In this document: in pieces, positions 24,348 through 33,484 of the stretch
Position numbering within the stretch: the stretch's first letter is position 1
Layout: every line of letters starts with the position of its first letter
Assembly: GCA_022842065.1 (NCBI GenBank)
Contig: JALHQH010000015.1
Location: 1-64,000, forward strand
Direction: 5' to 3'
Length of the DNA stretch: 64,000 bases
Origin: Caldilineaceae bacterium
GTDB lineage: Bacteria > Chloroflexota > Anaerolineae > Caldilineales > Caldilineaceae
Program-made: the position numbers and the translations under genes
Notes under the pieces: model-generated
Told to the model about the DNA's origin: nothing
What the model saw: only the letters and a program-made list of their open reading frames with translations
Database searches by the model: none

Positions 24348-24806
24348 TTAGGGCACGACCACTTCACAGTTGACGAAAACATCCGCCCCGGCTCCACCTT
24401 CGCAGATATCCCAGCCGGGGCCACCATCGATCTTGTCGTTACCGGGGCCACCGTAGATTTTGTCATCGCACGGGCCACCGCGCAGCTTGTCGTTGCCGCC
24501 CAACCCGCGAATCACGTCATTGCCAACGGTGCCGTTGATCGTATTGGCAAAGATATTGCCGGTCCGCACTGCACCAGGGCCACAGTCATTGTCGGCCGCG
24601 TAGGAAGGGGCTGCGCTCGCTACTGCACTCATCACGGCCAGACAGATTGCCAGAACAAAATGGTTCTCCTGGATCTGATGGGGTTCCCTTCCTGGAAGAG
24701 GCAGCAATTTGTCGGTCTGCGCAGCATTGTTGCGCCTCTTCCAGGAAGGATCCATCTCAACCCCCTGAATTCCTGAAGAGCCAACAAAATTAACTTGCCA
24801 TTTCAT
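24348..24806 (-). CDS. Small RTX-type calcium-binding protein with internal signal peptide
   Basis: 152 aa from an ATG preceded by AAGGAG. The C-terminal half has hemolysin-type nonapeptide repeats (GLGGNDKLRGG, GGPGNDKIDGG) that bind calcium in secreted proteins. A typical signal peptide (FVLAICLAVMSAVASA, cleavage near SYA-AD) lies only at residues 50-70. The extra N-terminal 49 residues include text encoded by a 16-bp-arm hairpin (24687-24749), which probably displaced the original start. Export may therefore be impaired unless an internal start is used. Divergent from hcp. Confidence 0.65.
   Translation of the reverse strand: MKWQVNFVGSSGIQGVEMDPSWKRRNNAAQTDKLLPLPGREPHQIQENHFVLAICLAVMSAVASAAPSYAADNDCGPGAVRTGNIFANTINGTVGNDVIRGLGGNDKLRGGPCDDKIYGGPGNDKIDGGPGWDICEGGAGADVFVNCEVVVP
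24687..24749. repeat. Hairpin element inside the RTX-like gene
   Basis: CCTTCCTGGAAGAGGC (24687-24702) and its exact complement (24734-24749). It is translated in frame as roughly PSWKRRNNA...LLPLPGR. Confidence 0.8.
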
Positions 24807-25165
24807 GGGCGTCTTCTCCTTGTGTCGATTACGTTGTTTACGCTGCTGCAGGGTGCTGATGGGCGATCTTCTGCCGCGGTTCAGAAGCAACGGCTCATCA
24901 TGCGTTGAAGAACTTTGATTTGCGCTCTTCAGACCTGCAGCCTTAGGATACGCTGTCCGCTTGGCATTTACTGGCAATCGCTGGGCAGAATCGCGTCAAG
25001 ATTAGCGCATGTGACAAAAGTCCTATTGTCATCAACCAACTCGCAATATATTATCCTTGTTCAAAAATTCACGATCCAGCCGGCCACTGGAAAAATTTTC
25101 ACCAACTCGGTTTTGATGCCGATAAGTCGAAATTTTCTCGGTACCTACAGAAGGACAAGGCATCC

Positions 25166-26857
25166 ATGTTCTGCTTTCATTGTCAGGAAACGACCAATAA
25201 CCTCAACTGCTCAATTCGTGGCGTCTGCGGCAAATCGCCGGAAGTCGCGGCCTTGCAAGATATGCTCGTTTATGCGCTGAAAGGCGTCTCCGTTTTTAGC
25301 GTCAAGGCGCGTGAATTGGGCTACAGTGACCCAACCACCGACCTCTTTGTGGTGCAAGCACTCTTCGCCACCCTCTCGAATGTCAACTTTGACGAGGCCC
25401 GTTTTGTCGAGTTGATTCACGAAGCCTTTGCCCGCCGCGATGCATTGCGGGCGCACTTTTACACCCTTTACGAAGCGCAACAGGGCACCTCCTTTATCGA
25501 ACCCCTGCCCGAAATGGCGACCTGGTACTACCTCAGCGGCGACCAAGCCGAATTTGCGGCCAAGGGTGCCACCGTCGGCGTGATGGCCGAGCCTGAGCTG
25601 AATGAAGATCTGCGCGCCCTGCGCGAACTGTTGATCTATGGGCTAAAGGGGCTGGCCGCTTATAGTGAACACACCGCCATGCTCGACGACCTGCGCACCG
25701 ACATCTGTGCCTATGTCCAGGAAGCCCTGGCCTACACCGCCCAACGCGAGCTTACTGCTGATACCCTGCTGGCGAAGTGCATGGCATGTGGTAAATTTGG
25801 CGTCGACGCGATGGCCGCGCTCGACCACCAACATACCAGCCGTTATGGCCACCCCGAACCGACCCAGGTCAATCTAGGCGTGGTGGCCGGCCCGGCGATC
25901 CTAATCAGCGGTCACGATCTGCGCGATTTAGAAGATCTACTGGAGCAGACTGCCGGTACCGGGGTCAACATCTACACCCACGGCGAAATGTTGCCGGCGC
26001 ATGGCTACCCCTTCTTCAAAAAGTATCCGCACCTGGTCGGCAACTATGGCAACGCCTGGTGGCAACAACAGGAGGAGTTCGCCAGCTTCAACGGCGCGAT
26101 TTTGATGACGACTAACTGTATCCAAAAGCCCACGCGCCACTACACTGACCGCATCTTCACCACCGGCATGGTCGGCTGGCCTGAGATCCCGCACATCGGC
26201 GAACGCACACAGGGCGGGCGCAAAGATTTTTGCGCGGTAATTGCCAAGGCGCTCGAATGCCCAGCCCCCACCGAGCTAGAGACCGGCACGATCCTGGTCG
26301 GCTTTGCCCGCCAGGCGATCCTCGACCGCGCCGACGCCGTGATCGGCGCCATCCAGAGTGGCGCGATCAAACGCTTTGTCGTCATGGCCGGCTGTGATGG
26401 CCGCCAGAAAGAGCGCCAATATTACACCGATATCGCCGCCGCGCTGCCGCAGGATCATGTGATCCTCACCGCCGGTTGCGCCAAATATCGCTATAACAAA
26501 CTGCAATTGGGTGACATCAACGGCATCCCGCGCGTCCTCGACGCCGGGCAGTGCAACGATTCCTACTCGCTGGTGGCCGTGGCGCTCAAACTGGCTGAAG
26601 TTTTTGGGATGAAGAGCGTCAACGAATTGCCGATTGCCTATGACATTGCCTGGTATGAACAGAAAGCCGTGCTCGTACTGCTTTCGCTGCTCTACCTGGA
26701 TGTCAAGCAGATTCGCCTGGGGCCGACCCTGCCCGCCTTCCTGACGCCAAATGTGATTAAAGTGTTGGTGGAAAAATTTGAATTGCAGCCCATGGGGAGT
26801 GTCGAAGGGGATTTGGCTGCGATCACCGGTGTAGGGGAGCCGATTGAATTGGTGTAA
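25166..26857 (+). CDS. hcp: Hybrid cluster protein / hydroxylamine reductase
   Basis: 563 aa, standard length. The N-terminal FeS cluster ligands are C3, C6, C15 and C21 (MFCFHCQETTNN, CSIRGVCGK). Hybrid-cluster ligands lie in the conserved YTHGEMLPAHGYP, LTAGCAKYRYNK and DAGQCNDSYS segments. Hcp handles nitrosative stress: NO reduction to N2O and protein S-nitrosylation in E. coli, and hydroxylamine reduction in vitro. No hcr reductase is adjacent. The octaheme cytochrome nearby belongs to a family that also turns over nitrite and hydroxylamine, so a shared nitrogen-stress role is possible. Cytoplasmic. Confidence 0.95.
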   Translation: MFCFHCQETTNNLNCSIRGVCGKSPEVAALQDMLVYALKGVSVFSVKARELGYSDPTTDLFVVQALFATLSNVNFDEARFVELIHEAFARRDALRAHFYTLYEAQQGTSFIEPLPEMATWYYLSGDQAEFAAKGATVGVMAEPELNEDLRALRELLIYGLKGLAAYSEHTAMLDDLRTDICAYVQEALAYTAQRELTADTLLAKCMACGKFGVDAMAALDHQHTSRYGHPEPTQVNLGVVAGPAILISGHDLRDLEDLLEQTAGTGVNIYTHGEMLPAHGYPFFKKYPHLVGNYGNAWWQQQEEFASFNGAILMTTNCIQKPTRHYTDRIFTTGMVGWPEIPHIGERTQGGRKDFCAVIAKALECPAPTELETGTILVGFARQAILDRADAVIGAIQSGAIKRFVVMAGCDGRQKERQYYTDIAAALPQDHVILTAGCAKYRYNKLQLGDINGIPRVLDAGQCNDSYSLVAVALKLAEVFGMKSVNELPIAYDIAWYEQKAVLVLLSLLYLDVKQIRLGPTLPAFLTPNVIKVLVEKFELQPMGSVEGDLAAITGVGEPIELV

Positions 26858-26869
26858 GCGAACAAATAA

Positions 26870-26995
26870 AATAATTAATTAAAAATTGAGAATTGAAAAT
26901 GGTTAATGAATGCCAGGGTTAACTGCTCCTGCGCGTCAACCCATGTTGACGAGATCCATTAACAATTAACCATTTTCAATTTTCAATTAATTATT
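26870..26995. repeat. AT-rich 126-bp palindromic element
   Basis: Long imperfect arms (AATAATTAATT...ATTGAAAATGGTTAATG and complement) around a GC-richer centre. The right arm supplies the last codons and stop of lspA. Similar AATTGAAAATTG elements are common in intergenic DNA of such genomes. It may act as a bidirectional terminator. Confidence 0.7.
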
Positions 26996-27487
26996 AGAAT
27001 TTTTCTCCCCTCGCCACGCCAACACAAATAACAACCCCGTCCCCGCCATGATCGCCATATCCGCGACATTAAAGACGCCGGTGCGCAGGGGACTGAAGCC
27101 GATCTGCATAAAGTCCACCACATGACCGTCGTTGAACAGGCGGTCAATCAAATTGCCCAGCCCGCCGCCGACGACTAATGCCAGCGCCACGATGAAGGGC
27201 ACAGGGGCTTTCTGGATATGGCGCAGCATAAACCAGGCCAACCCACTCAATAGCAGCGCCACAAAGATCGTAAAGACCCAAAACCGCAGCTCCGGTGCCA
27301 ATCCTGCACCCAGGCTCAAAAATGCCCCCGGATTCTCCGCATAGACGAGCCGAAAAAAGCCATTCCAATATTCTTGCATCGGTGCCGTGGCCAACTCTTG
27401 GCGCGCGATCAACTTGGTCGCCTGGTCGCAGCCGACACAGCAGACCAGTACAAAGAGCAAAAGCATAATTCGTTTCAATTTCGACAT
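26987..27487 (-). CDS. lspA: Lipoprotein signal peptidase (signal peptidase II)
   Basis: 166-aa membrane protease with four helices that cleaves prolipoprotein signal peptides after lipidation. The catalytic Asp pair is D115 (GNLIDRLF) and D143 (VFNVADMAI), with DQATK near residue 21 and the substrate-loop motif AENPGAFLSLG. The CVGC near the N-terminus is part of helix 1, not a lipobox. The last few residues (NSNN) come from the palindrome 26870-26995. It serves the lipoproteins of the window such as the two ABC binding proteins. No ileS/rluD partner is adjacent. Confidence 0.93.
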   Translation of the reverse strand: MSKLKRIMLLLFVLVCCVGCDQATKLIARQELATAPMQEYWNGFFRLVYAENPGAFLSLGAGLAPELRFWVFTIFVALLLSGLAWFMLRHIQKAPVPFIVALALVVGGGLGNLIDRLFNDGHVVDFMQIGFSPLRTGVFNVADMAIMAGTGLLFVLAWRGEKNSNN

Positions 27488-27518
27488 ATCAATCCCTTAC
27501 CTGGTGGAAAAATCTGCC

Positions 27519-27571
27519 GGGAGCGCCATCATCCTGATGGCCGGCTTGCCGACAGGGATGTCGGCGCTCCC
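27519..27571. repeat. GGGAGCGCC hairpin
   Basis: GGGAGCGCC (27519-27527) pairs with GGCGCTCCC (27563-27571), with further pairing of CATC/GATG inside. It lies between the VOC gene end and the lspA start, on the same strand. Confidence 0.6.
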
Positions 27572-27575
27572 AGTA

Positions 27576-28103
27576 TTATCGATAAACTGCCAACGCTTGC
27601 AACACACTTTTCCGGTCGCCTTCACCCAATTCTGCCAATAAGCCGGCAAAGTCGAGCGGTTCCCGACTAAAGATGACTTGGCCATTGGCGCGCGGCCAGT
27701 CCGGTTCGGCGCGATCCCAGGCCAATTCGATGCCATTGTAATCGGGATCGTGCAGGTAGATCGCTTCGTGGGTGCCATGATCAGATGCGCCATCGATGCC
27801 CCAGCCATGATCAAGCAAGCGCAGCAGCGCCGCGGCCAGGTCACGCCGTTCGGGGTAGTTGATCGCAAAGTGATAGAGCCCGGTGCTGCCTGCTGGGGGC
27901 GGATCACCCCCCGCACTTTCCCAGGTATTCAGCCCCAGATGATGATGGTAACCACCGGCGGAGAGAAACGCGGCTGTGCCAAAGTTGTGGAGCAGGTCAA
28001 AGCCCAGGTAATCACGGTAAAAAGTGATGGCGCGATCCAGATCCGCGACCTTGAGATGGACATGCCCAATCCGTGTCGCCGCCGGGATTGATGGTGCTGT
28101 CAT
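27576..28103 (-). CDS. VOC-family (glyoxalase/extradiol dioxygenase fold) protein
   Basis: 175 aa. Begins the fold with IGHVHLKVADLDRAITFYRD, continues YHHHLGLNTW and GLYHFAI, and has the metal-ligand Glu in NGIELAWD. His in HVHLK, His in LYHFA and this Glu match catechol-2,3-dioxygenase-like VOC proteins of the CatE type; the substrate is unknown. Start is the ATG at 28103 after GAGAGGAAAAAACG; the longer frame to 28238 has no similarity. Cytoplasmic, apparently a single-gene unit. Confidence 0.82.
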   Translation of the reverse strand: MTAPSIPAATRIGHVHLKVADLDRAITFYRDYLGFDLLHNFGTAAFLSAGGYHHHLGLNTWESAGGDPPPAGSTGLYHFAINYPERRDLAAALLRLLDHGWGIDGASDHGTHEAIYLHDPDYNGIELAWDRAEPDWPRANGQVIFSREPLDFAGLLAELGEGDRKSVLQALAVYR

Positions 28104-28305
28104 CGTTTTTTCCTCTCTCTTTTCAAAGGTTCCGCTTGCAAAGAATAGATGCAGTCTAGCTGAATTGGCGTAAAGTGACAAACTTTGTCGCCAAAATTGT
28201 ACTGCCATGCCGCTCGGCATTCCTGTCCGCTGCACCAAAATGGGCGTGTCAATGGTACAATAGTCGCGCTATATCTACCAGCCTGCTCAAGCCATGAGGT
28301 TAACC

Positions 28306-28833
28306 ATGAGTGATGCTTCTGCCCTCTTTTTGTTTGTTACCGGTGCCGGCACCTGTGTGCAAATCCCAACATTAATTCGCGCGCTGGTTGCCCACGGCTT
28401 GACCGTCTACTCTGTGTTGACGCCCAATGCCGCCCAAGTAATTTCACCGGCGTCATTAATGGAAGTACCCGGCAACCACTGGATCCATGCCTATGGCCAG
28501 ACGCCACTGGAACGTTATCCTTTTGGGACGCTACTGGTCGCACCCTGCACCTTCAATACTTTTAATAAACTCGCTCTGGGGTTGGCTGATAACCTGGCCA
28601 CGGCGATGATTGCCGATGGTCTGGGCGCGGGCTGCCGCGTTGTGATCGCGCCGTCAATGAATCGCGGTCTATGGGCACATGGACAGACCGCGCTATCAGC
28701 GGAACGGCTCAAAAGTTGGGGCTGCGAAATTGTGCCACCGCTGCTCAGCGATAGTCAGGTGACAATGGCCAGTGTGGAAACGATTGTGAATACCGTGGTA
28801 AAGGGGCGCTCATCTGTAAGAATTTATGTTTAA
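28306..28833 (+). CDS. Flavoprotein of the HFCD/phosphopantothenoylcysteine decarboxylase family
   Basis: 175 aa. Rossmann-like N-terminus LFLFVTGAGTCVQIP, then LLVAPCTFNTFNKLALGLAD with DNLATAM, matching the FMN-binding PASANT-type loop, and APSMNRGLW, matching the substrate-recognition PxMNxxMW motif. No fused CoaB domain, so it is a stand-alone decarboxylase-like flavoprotein, not the main CoaBC. Start is 28306 with GAGG 6 nt upstream; 28294 is an alternative. It overlaps the 3' end of the convergent DUF4058 gene by 4 bp. Confidence 0.75.
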   Translation: MSDASALFLFVTGAGTCVQIPTLIRALVAHGLTVYSVLTPNAAQVISPASLMEVPGNHWIHAYGQTPLERYPFGTLLVAPCTFNTFNKLALGLADNLATAMIADGLGAGCRVVIAPSMNRGLWAHGQTALSAERLKSWGCEIVPPLLSDSQVTMASVETIVNTVVKGRSSVRIYV

Positions 28834-29627
28834 CCTTTGAGCAATTGTGTCACCCACGCTGCCTCTGTTGCGGCGAGCGGTGGGATGACCGGCTCCGTGT
28901 AATCGATGGCTAAATCGTAGCCACTCTGATCATAAAGCGCGTGGAGGAGCTGGTTCAACGGCAGTACCGGCTCTTGTTCGCCGGGGCGCAAAGGAATTAG
29001 AAAGGAGGGGATCGGCTGCTCTAGATTGAACAGATAGAGATCAGCGCGCGGGCGTTGCCAACTGCGGCTGATCACAATGCGATAGTGACTTTGCGGTGCG
29101 GTTGCTTGTCCAGGGATGCTCATCGCAAAGGGTATGCCCCCACGCAATAGATCGATCTCGACTAAATTGGTCGCACTGGCTAACACATGCAGGCGCTTCT
29201 GTTCATATTGCCGCCGCCCGTCTTGTGTTTCTTTGTTGGTCGGCGAGAGAATTTCAATCGCGGTGACTACCTCTTGGGTCGTGGTATCGCGAATCTCTAG
29301 ATAGCGTTCGACAACCTCTTCAGGCTGGGGCAATTCACCCACCAATGGGGGATCAGCAATGACAGGCTCTGCAACCGCAACGACAGTCATCATTGCTGCC
29401 GGCGCAGTTGATTTGGGCGACGCGACCATTACATCCGGCTTGCCAATCAACTCGCCCTTCGGCGAAACTAAGGATAAGTAAATTCTTTGCTCAATCGCGA
29501 CCCGATAGCGCGGGCGTAATAAAGGCGTTAAAAACTGACGAATCTCAGTGATCAAGTCAGTGTGAACTTCTTCCCACAATCCACGCCGTTCTAGATAAGG
29601 GTCCATCCCTGGAAATGGGGTTGGCAT
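28830..29627 (-). CDS. DUF4058 family protein
   Basis: 265 aa. The start MPTPFPGMDPYLERRGLWEE is the hallmark of DUF4058, a family common in Chloroflexota, cyanobacteria and planctomycetes. The central VVTAIEILSPTNK and RLHVLASATNLVEIDLLRGG resemble a restriction-endonuclease-like core, but no function is established. It is probably cytoplasmic. Isolated gene. Confidence 0.85.
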   Translation of the reverse strand: MPTPFPGMDPYLERRGLWEEVHTDLITEIRQFLTPLLRPRYRVAIEQRIYLSLVSPKGELIGKPDVMVASPKSTAPAAMMTVVAVAEPVIADPPLVGELPQPEEVVERYLEIRDTTTQEVVTAIEILSPTNKETQDGRRQYEQKRLHVLASATNLVEIDLLRGGIPFAMSIPGQATAPQSHYRIVISRSWQRPRADLYLFNLEQPIPSFLIPLRPGEQEPVLPLNQLLHALYDQSGYDLAIDYTEPVIPPLAATEAAWVTQLLKG

Positions 29628-29746
29628 GTGACGCTCCTTTGTCCCGATCCTATGGTGCTGCAGATCCTAACGCCCACCGGGCGCAAACTGCGTGACTGGC
29701 GCATCTCAAGTATAGCACAGGTCGGTGTGCATCTCTACTTTTTAAT

Positions 29747-30115
29747 TCATTCCTCCTGTCCACCTGTCGCCCACCAAACCCACCAGATCAATACCCCTTG
29801 CAGCGGCAAACGCAGCCAGATCAGCCAGCCGGGCAGCATGGCATACCGTTCCGTGTGCAGTGCCATGTGCAGATTGGCCGGAAAGACGCCAACCAAGGTG
29901 GCGACCAAACTCCAGCGCGCTAACCGCTGTGTTTGCCCGAATAGCGCGAATACGCCACCCACCACCTCGGCCACCCCACTCAGCCACACCAAAAGGCGCT
30001 GCTGCGGCAGATAATCGGGCATGATTGCCTCATAAAATTGTGGACGCCAAAAGTGGTTAAGTCCGGCCAAGATAAAGATCAGGCCGAGGAGTATGCGCTG
30101 GATCGAACGATTCAT
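29747..30115 (-). CDS. DoxX-like small membrane protein
   Basis: 122 aa from Met at 30115, with four hydrophobic helices and the DoxX-type segments RILLGLIFILAGLNHFW, LVWLSGVAEVVGGV and VFPANLHMAL. DoxX relatives are linked to redox and thiosulfate metabolism in some organisms, but here no such role can be shown. It starts 7 nt after the stop of the oligopeptide ATPase gene and could be its last cistron. An upstream in-frame Met at 30133 would overlap that gene. Confidence 0.7.
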   Translation of the reverse strand: MNRSIQRILLGLIFILAGLNHFWRPQFYEAIMPDYLPQQRLLVWLSGVAEVVGGVFALFGQTQRLARWSLVATLVGVFPANLHMALHTERYAMLPGWLIWLRLPLQGVLIWWVWWATGGQEE

Positions 30116-30122
30116 GGGCGGT

Positions 30123-32255
30123 TTAACTCTCAATGCCTATCAATGCTAATTCATGGACCCGATGACAACTGACCAGCCGTCCATCCTCAATCTCAACCAA
30201 GGGGGGGCTTTCGCGTTTACACTGGTCAACCGCATAGGCACAACGGGGATGAAAATAGCAGCCACTGGGCGGCTGCGCTGGATTCGCCACTTCCCCCTGT
30301 AATGGGGTGCGCGCTTGGCGCAAGCGCGGGTCGGCCTTGGGCAGGGAGGCCAACAAGGCCGCCGTGTACGGATGTTTGGGCCGGCTAAAGAGCTCCTGCG
30401 GCGTCGCTACTTCGGCGATCTTGCCCACATACATGACGACAACGCGGTCACTGATCTGGTTGACGACACTCAGATCATGCGAAACAAAGAGATAGGTCAA
30501 CCCCAACTCATCCTGCAGATCCATCATCAGGTTGAGCACCTGGGCCTGCACCGAGACATCGAGCGCCGAAACTGCTTCGTCGGCGACGATAAAGCGCGGG
30601 TTAAGTGCCAATGCGCGGGCGATGCCAATCCGCTGCCGCTGCCCGCCACTAAAGGCATGGGGAAAACGATCCATATACTCGGGGCGCAACCCCACCTGCT
30701 GCAACAACTGCTCTACCCGATCCTGCCGTTCACGCCGACTACTTACGCCGTTGACCAAGAGCGGCTCGCCAATGACCTCAAAGATCGTCATGCGTGGGTT
30801 CAATGACGAAAAGGGATCCTGGAAGATCATCTGCATATCGCGACGCAAGGGGCGGAGTTGTGCTTCATTGAGCGTCGCTAGATCGACCGTCTGCCCGGTG
30901 TGCGCCTGGAGCAGAATCTCGCCGCCGGTGGGGTCGATCGCGCGCAACACGCAGCGGGCTGTCGTCGTCTTGCCGCAGCCACTCTCCCCGACCAGGCTCA
31001 ACGTTTCACCCTGATTGAGCGTAAAGCTAATATTATCGACGGCCCGTACCTGGCCTACCACCCGGCGCAGAAACCCTTTCTGGATCGGGAAGAATTTGGT
31101 TAAATTTTTCACTTCGAGGAGCGGGGTTGTACGCTGGCCATCACGCGCTTTGGTTGGGCTTGCGACTTGCGCCTGCGGCTGGTCATTGCCGGCTAATACC
31201 TGTACTTGTGGCGCTGGGGCTACCGCTTTGGCGCGCGGCTGTGACTGATCATAGAGAAAACAGCTTACTCGTTGTGTGGCGGTCAGCTCGATCAGATTCG
31301 GCTCGTGCATTTCGCAAACCCCCGGCATAAAGGCCGGGCAGCGCGGATGAAAAGCACAGCCCGCCGGCCGGTTGAGCGGATGGGGAATCGAGCCCTGGAT
31401 CGAGGGCAGCCGCGCCCGTGATTGGCTGTAAATATTCGGCATCGAGGTGAGCAATGCCCGCGTGTACGGGTGTTGCGGCGCATGGAAGATCTCGTCAACC
31501 GGCGCTTCTTCAACAACTTTCCCCAGATACATCACCGCCACATCATCGGCGATCTCGGCGATCACGCCCAGATCGTGGGTGATAAAGATGATGGCCATCC
31601 CCTGCGCGGCTTGCAATTCGCCAAGCAGATCGAGGATCTGGGCCTGGGTGGTTACATCGAGCGCGGTCGAGGGTTCGTCGGCAATCAGGATGCGCGGGTT
31701 ACAACAGAGGGCCATTGCGATCATCGCGCGCTGCCGTAGCCCGCCGCTGAGTTGATAGGGATACTCATGCAGCCGTTGCGCGGGGTTAGGCATGTGAACC
31801 CGGTGCAACCATTCGATCGCCTGCTCGCGTGCTGCGCTTTTGCTGATATCCTGGTGCAGCCGGATCGCTTCCATGATCTGGTTGCCGATCGTATAGACCG
31901 GGCTAAAGGAAGTCATCGGCTCCTGAAAGATCAGGCCAATGTCGCCGCCGCGGATCGACTTCATCTCCGGCCCTTCCGGATCGACCTTGGCGAGATCCAG
32001 CACACGGTCGCTTGCATCAGGCCGGTAGGCGAGCGAGCCCCCCACCAGCCGCCCTGGTGGATCGACGATCTGGAGCAATGCGCGCGTTGTCACACTTTTG
32101 CCGCAACCACTTTCGCCGACAATCCCCAGCGTGCGCCCCATGTAGACATCAAAGCTGGCACCATCCACGGCACGGACAATGCCTTCGCTCAGGGTGAAGT
32201 GGACTTTTAAATCACGAACCGAGAGGATGGGGGTTGGGCGGGTAGCATCAGTCAT
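30123..32255 (-). CDS. Oligopeptide ABC transporter, fused double ATPase (DppD-DppF type)
   Basis: 710 aa with two complete ABC domains. Half 1: Walker [13 protein letters not shown] near residue 49, signature LSGGLRQR, Walker [13 protein letters not shown], and an oligopeptide-type C-terminal FeS-like Cys motif ([20 protein letters not shown]). Half 2: [12 protein letters not shown] near 418, [20 protein letters not shown], and [17 protein letters not shown]. These Cys clusters are typical of OppD/DppD/DppF. Both subunits are usually separate genes; the fusion with a Pro/Gln-rich linker (about 345-375) is common in Chloroflexota. It powers the permeases encoded upstream. Confidence 0.93.
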   Translation of the reverse strand: MTDATRPTPILSVRDLKVHFTLSEGIVRAVDGASFDVYMGRTLGIVGESGCGKSVTTRALLQIVDPPGRLVGGSLAYRPDASDRVLDLAKVDPEGPEMKSIRGGDIGLIFQEPMTSFSPVYTIGNQIMEAIRLHQDISKSAAREQAIEWLHRVHMPNPAQRLHEYPYQLSGGLRQRAMIAMALCCNPRILIADEPSTALDVTTQAQILDLLGELQAAQGMAIIFITHDLGVIAEIADDVAVMYLGKVVEEAPVDEIFHAPQHPYTRALLTSMPNIYSQSRARLPSIQGSIPHPLNRPAGCAFHPRCPAFMPGVCEMHEPNLIELTATQRVSCFLYDQSQPRAKAVAPAPQVQVLAGNDQPQAQVASPTKARDGQRTTPLLEVKNLTKFFPIQKGFLRRVVGQVRAVDNISFTLNQGETLSLVGESGCGKTTTARCVLRAIDPTGGEILLQAHTGQTVDLATLNEAQLRPLRRDMQMIFQDPFSSLNPRMTIFEVIGEPLLVNGVSSRRERQDRVEQLLQQVGLRPEYMDRFPHAFSGGQRQRIGIARALALNPRFIVADEAVSALDVSVQAQVLNLMMDLQDELGLTYLFVSHDLSVVNQISDRVVVMYVGKIAEVATPQELFSRPKHPYTAALLASLPKADPRLRQARTPLQGEVANPAQPPSGCYFHPRCAYAVDQCKRESPPLVEIEDGRLVSCHRVHELALIGIES

Positions 32256-32341
32256 GGGTTAGTAACCATTGGGTTGGGAATGGGTAGACAGGTAGACAAG
32301 TACACACGGTGCGGTAAACGGGTAATAGTGCCATCGTGCGC

Positions 32342-33478
32342 TCAATTGCTGTAGGGATCGGCGGCGTCGCGCAGCCCGTCGCCGAGAAAGTTAAAGGCGA
32401 GAATCGCGATAATCACCGGCACCGCAGGAATCAGCAGCCAAGGGGTTGTCGCCACGCTCTGGATATTCTGGGCAGATTGCAACAGCGTGCCCCAACTGAT
32501 CGCCGGTGGCCGCAAGCCCAAGCCCAAGAAGCTCAACGAGGTCTCACTGACAATCATGGCGGGAATCGCCAAGGTCACCGCGGCGATGATATGGCTGTAG
32601 AAGGAAGGCAACATGTGGGCGAAGATGATGCGCCACGGTTTCGCCCCCGCTAGACGCGCGGCGGCGACAAAATCTTCTTCGCGCAGTGCCAGAAAGCGCC
32701 CGCGAACGACACGCGCTAGATCAGTCCAGGCAAAGAGCGCGATAATCAGCGTAATCGCAAAGTAGACCTGTAGGACGGACCAATTGCGCGGCAGGGCGGC
32801 AGCCAGCCCCATCCACAAAGGAATCGTCGGCACGGCGCGCGTAATCTCGATCACGCGCTGGATGACAGTGTCGAGATAGCCGCCGTAATAGCCGGAAATA
32901 CCACCCAGGATAATGCCTAAGAACAGACTGAGGGCCACGCCGACCAGCCCAATGCTCAGCGACACCCGTGTCCCCAATATCAGGCGCGACCAGAGATCGC
33001 GCCCCTGAATATCAGTGCCGAGCAGGAAGAGGGTCTCTTCGGTTTTGAAGCCGCCGCCTACCCCAATCAGATGCAGATTGGTGGGAAAGAGGCCCAGGAA
33101 TTTGTACCCATAGCCTTCGCTAAAAAAGACAATCGGCACCTTGATCGTACAATCCGGCTTATAGACTTTCTTAAAGGTCATGGTATCCCGTTGGCCGGTG
33201 AGCGCACAGACATGGGGGGCCCAGCCGCTTTCGTCAAAGAACTTGATCGGTTGGGGCGGCATCAAGTTAAAGAGCGCGTCGGAGCGTTCCGGGTCTGCGG
33301 TAGCCAAGAAGTTCGCACCCAGCGCACTCAGGTAAAAACAGAGAATAACGACGCCGGAAAAGAGCGCCAGTTTATGTTTACGAAAGCGCCACCAGATCAG
33401 TTGGCGCTGCGATGCCACACTCACCCGATCGGCCGCCGCACTGCCGACGCCGACGAGGCTGCCTACATTGGTTGCCAT
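32342..33478 (-). CDS. Oligopeptide ABC permease (DppC/OppC type)
   Basis: 378-aa inner-membrane protein with an N-terminal OppC_N segment (WWRFRKHKLALFSGVVILCF) and the C-terminal permease core. EAA-type loop: EEDFVAAARLAGAKPWRIIF. An extended periplasmic insert of about 100 residues (ADPERSDALF to LHLIGVGG) follows TM1. The gene lies 6 nt after the DppB-type permease. Confidence 0.92.
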   Translation of the reverse strand: MATNVGSLVGVGSAAADRVSVASQRQLIWWRFRKHKLALFSGVVILCFYLSALGANFLATADPERSDALFNLMPPQPIKFFDESGWAPHVCALTGQRDTMTFKKVYKPDCTIKVPIVFFSEGYGYKFLGLFPTNLHLIGVGGGFKTEETLFLLGTDIQGRDLWSRLILGTRVSLSIGLVGVALSLFLGIILGGISGYYGGYLDTVIQRVIEITRAVPTIPLWMGLAAALPRNWSVLQVYFAITLIIALFAWTDLARVVRGRFLALREEDFVAAARLAGAKPWRIIFAHMLPSFYSHIIAAVTLAIPAMIVSETSLSFLGLGLRPPAISWGTLLQSAQNIQSVATTPWLLIPAVPVIIAILAFNFLGDGLRDAADPYSN

Positions 33479-33484
33479 TCTTGC

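Noticed and set aside
27425..27436. Lipobox-like VGC near the N-terminus of LspA
   Set aside because: It is in the first membrane helix of a polytopic protease with the DQ.TK motif directly following; not a lipoprotein signal.
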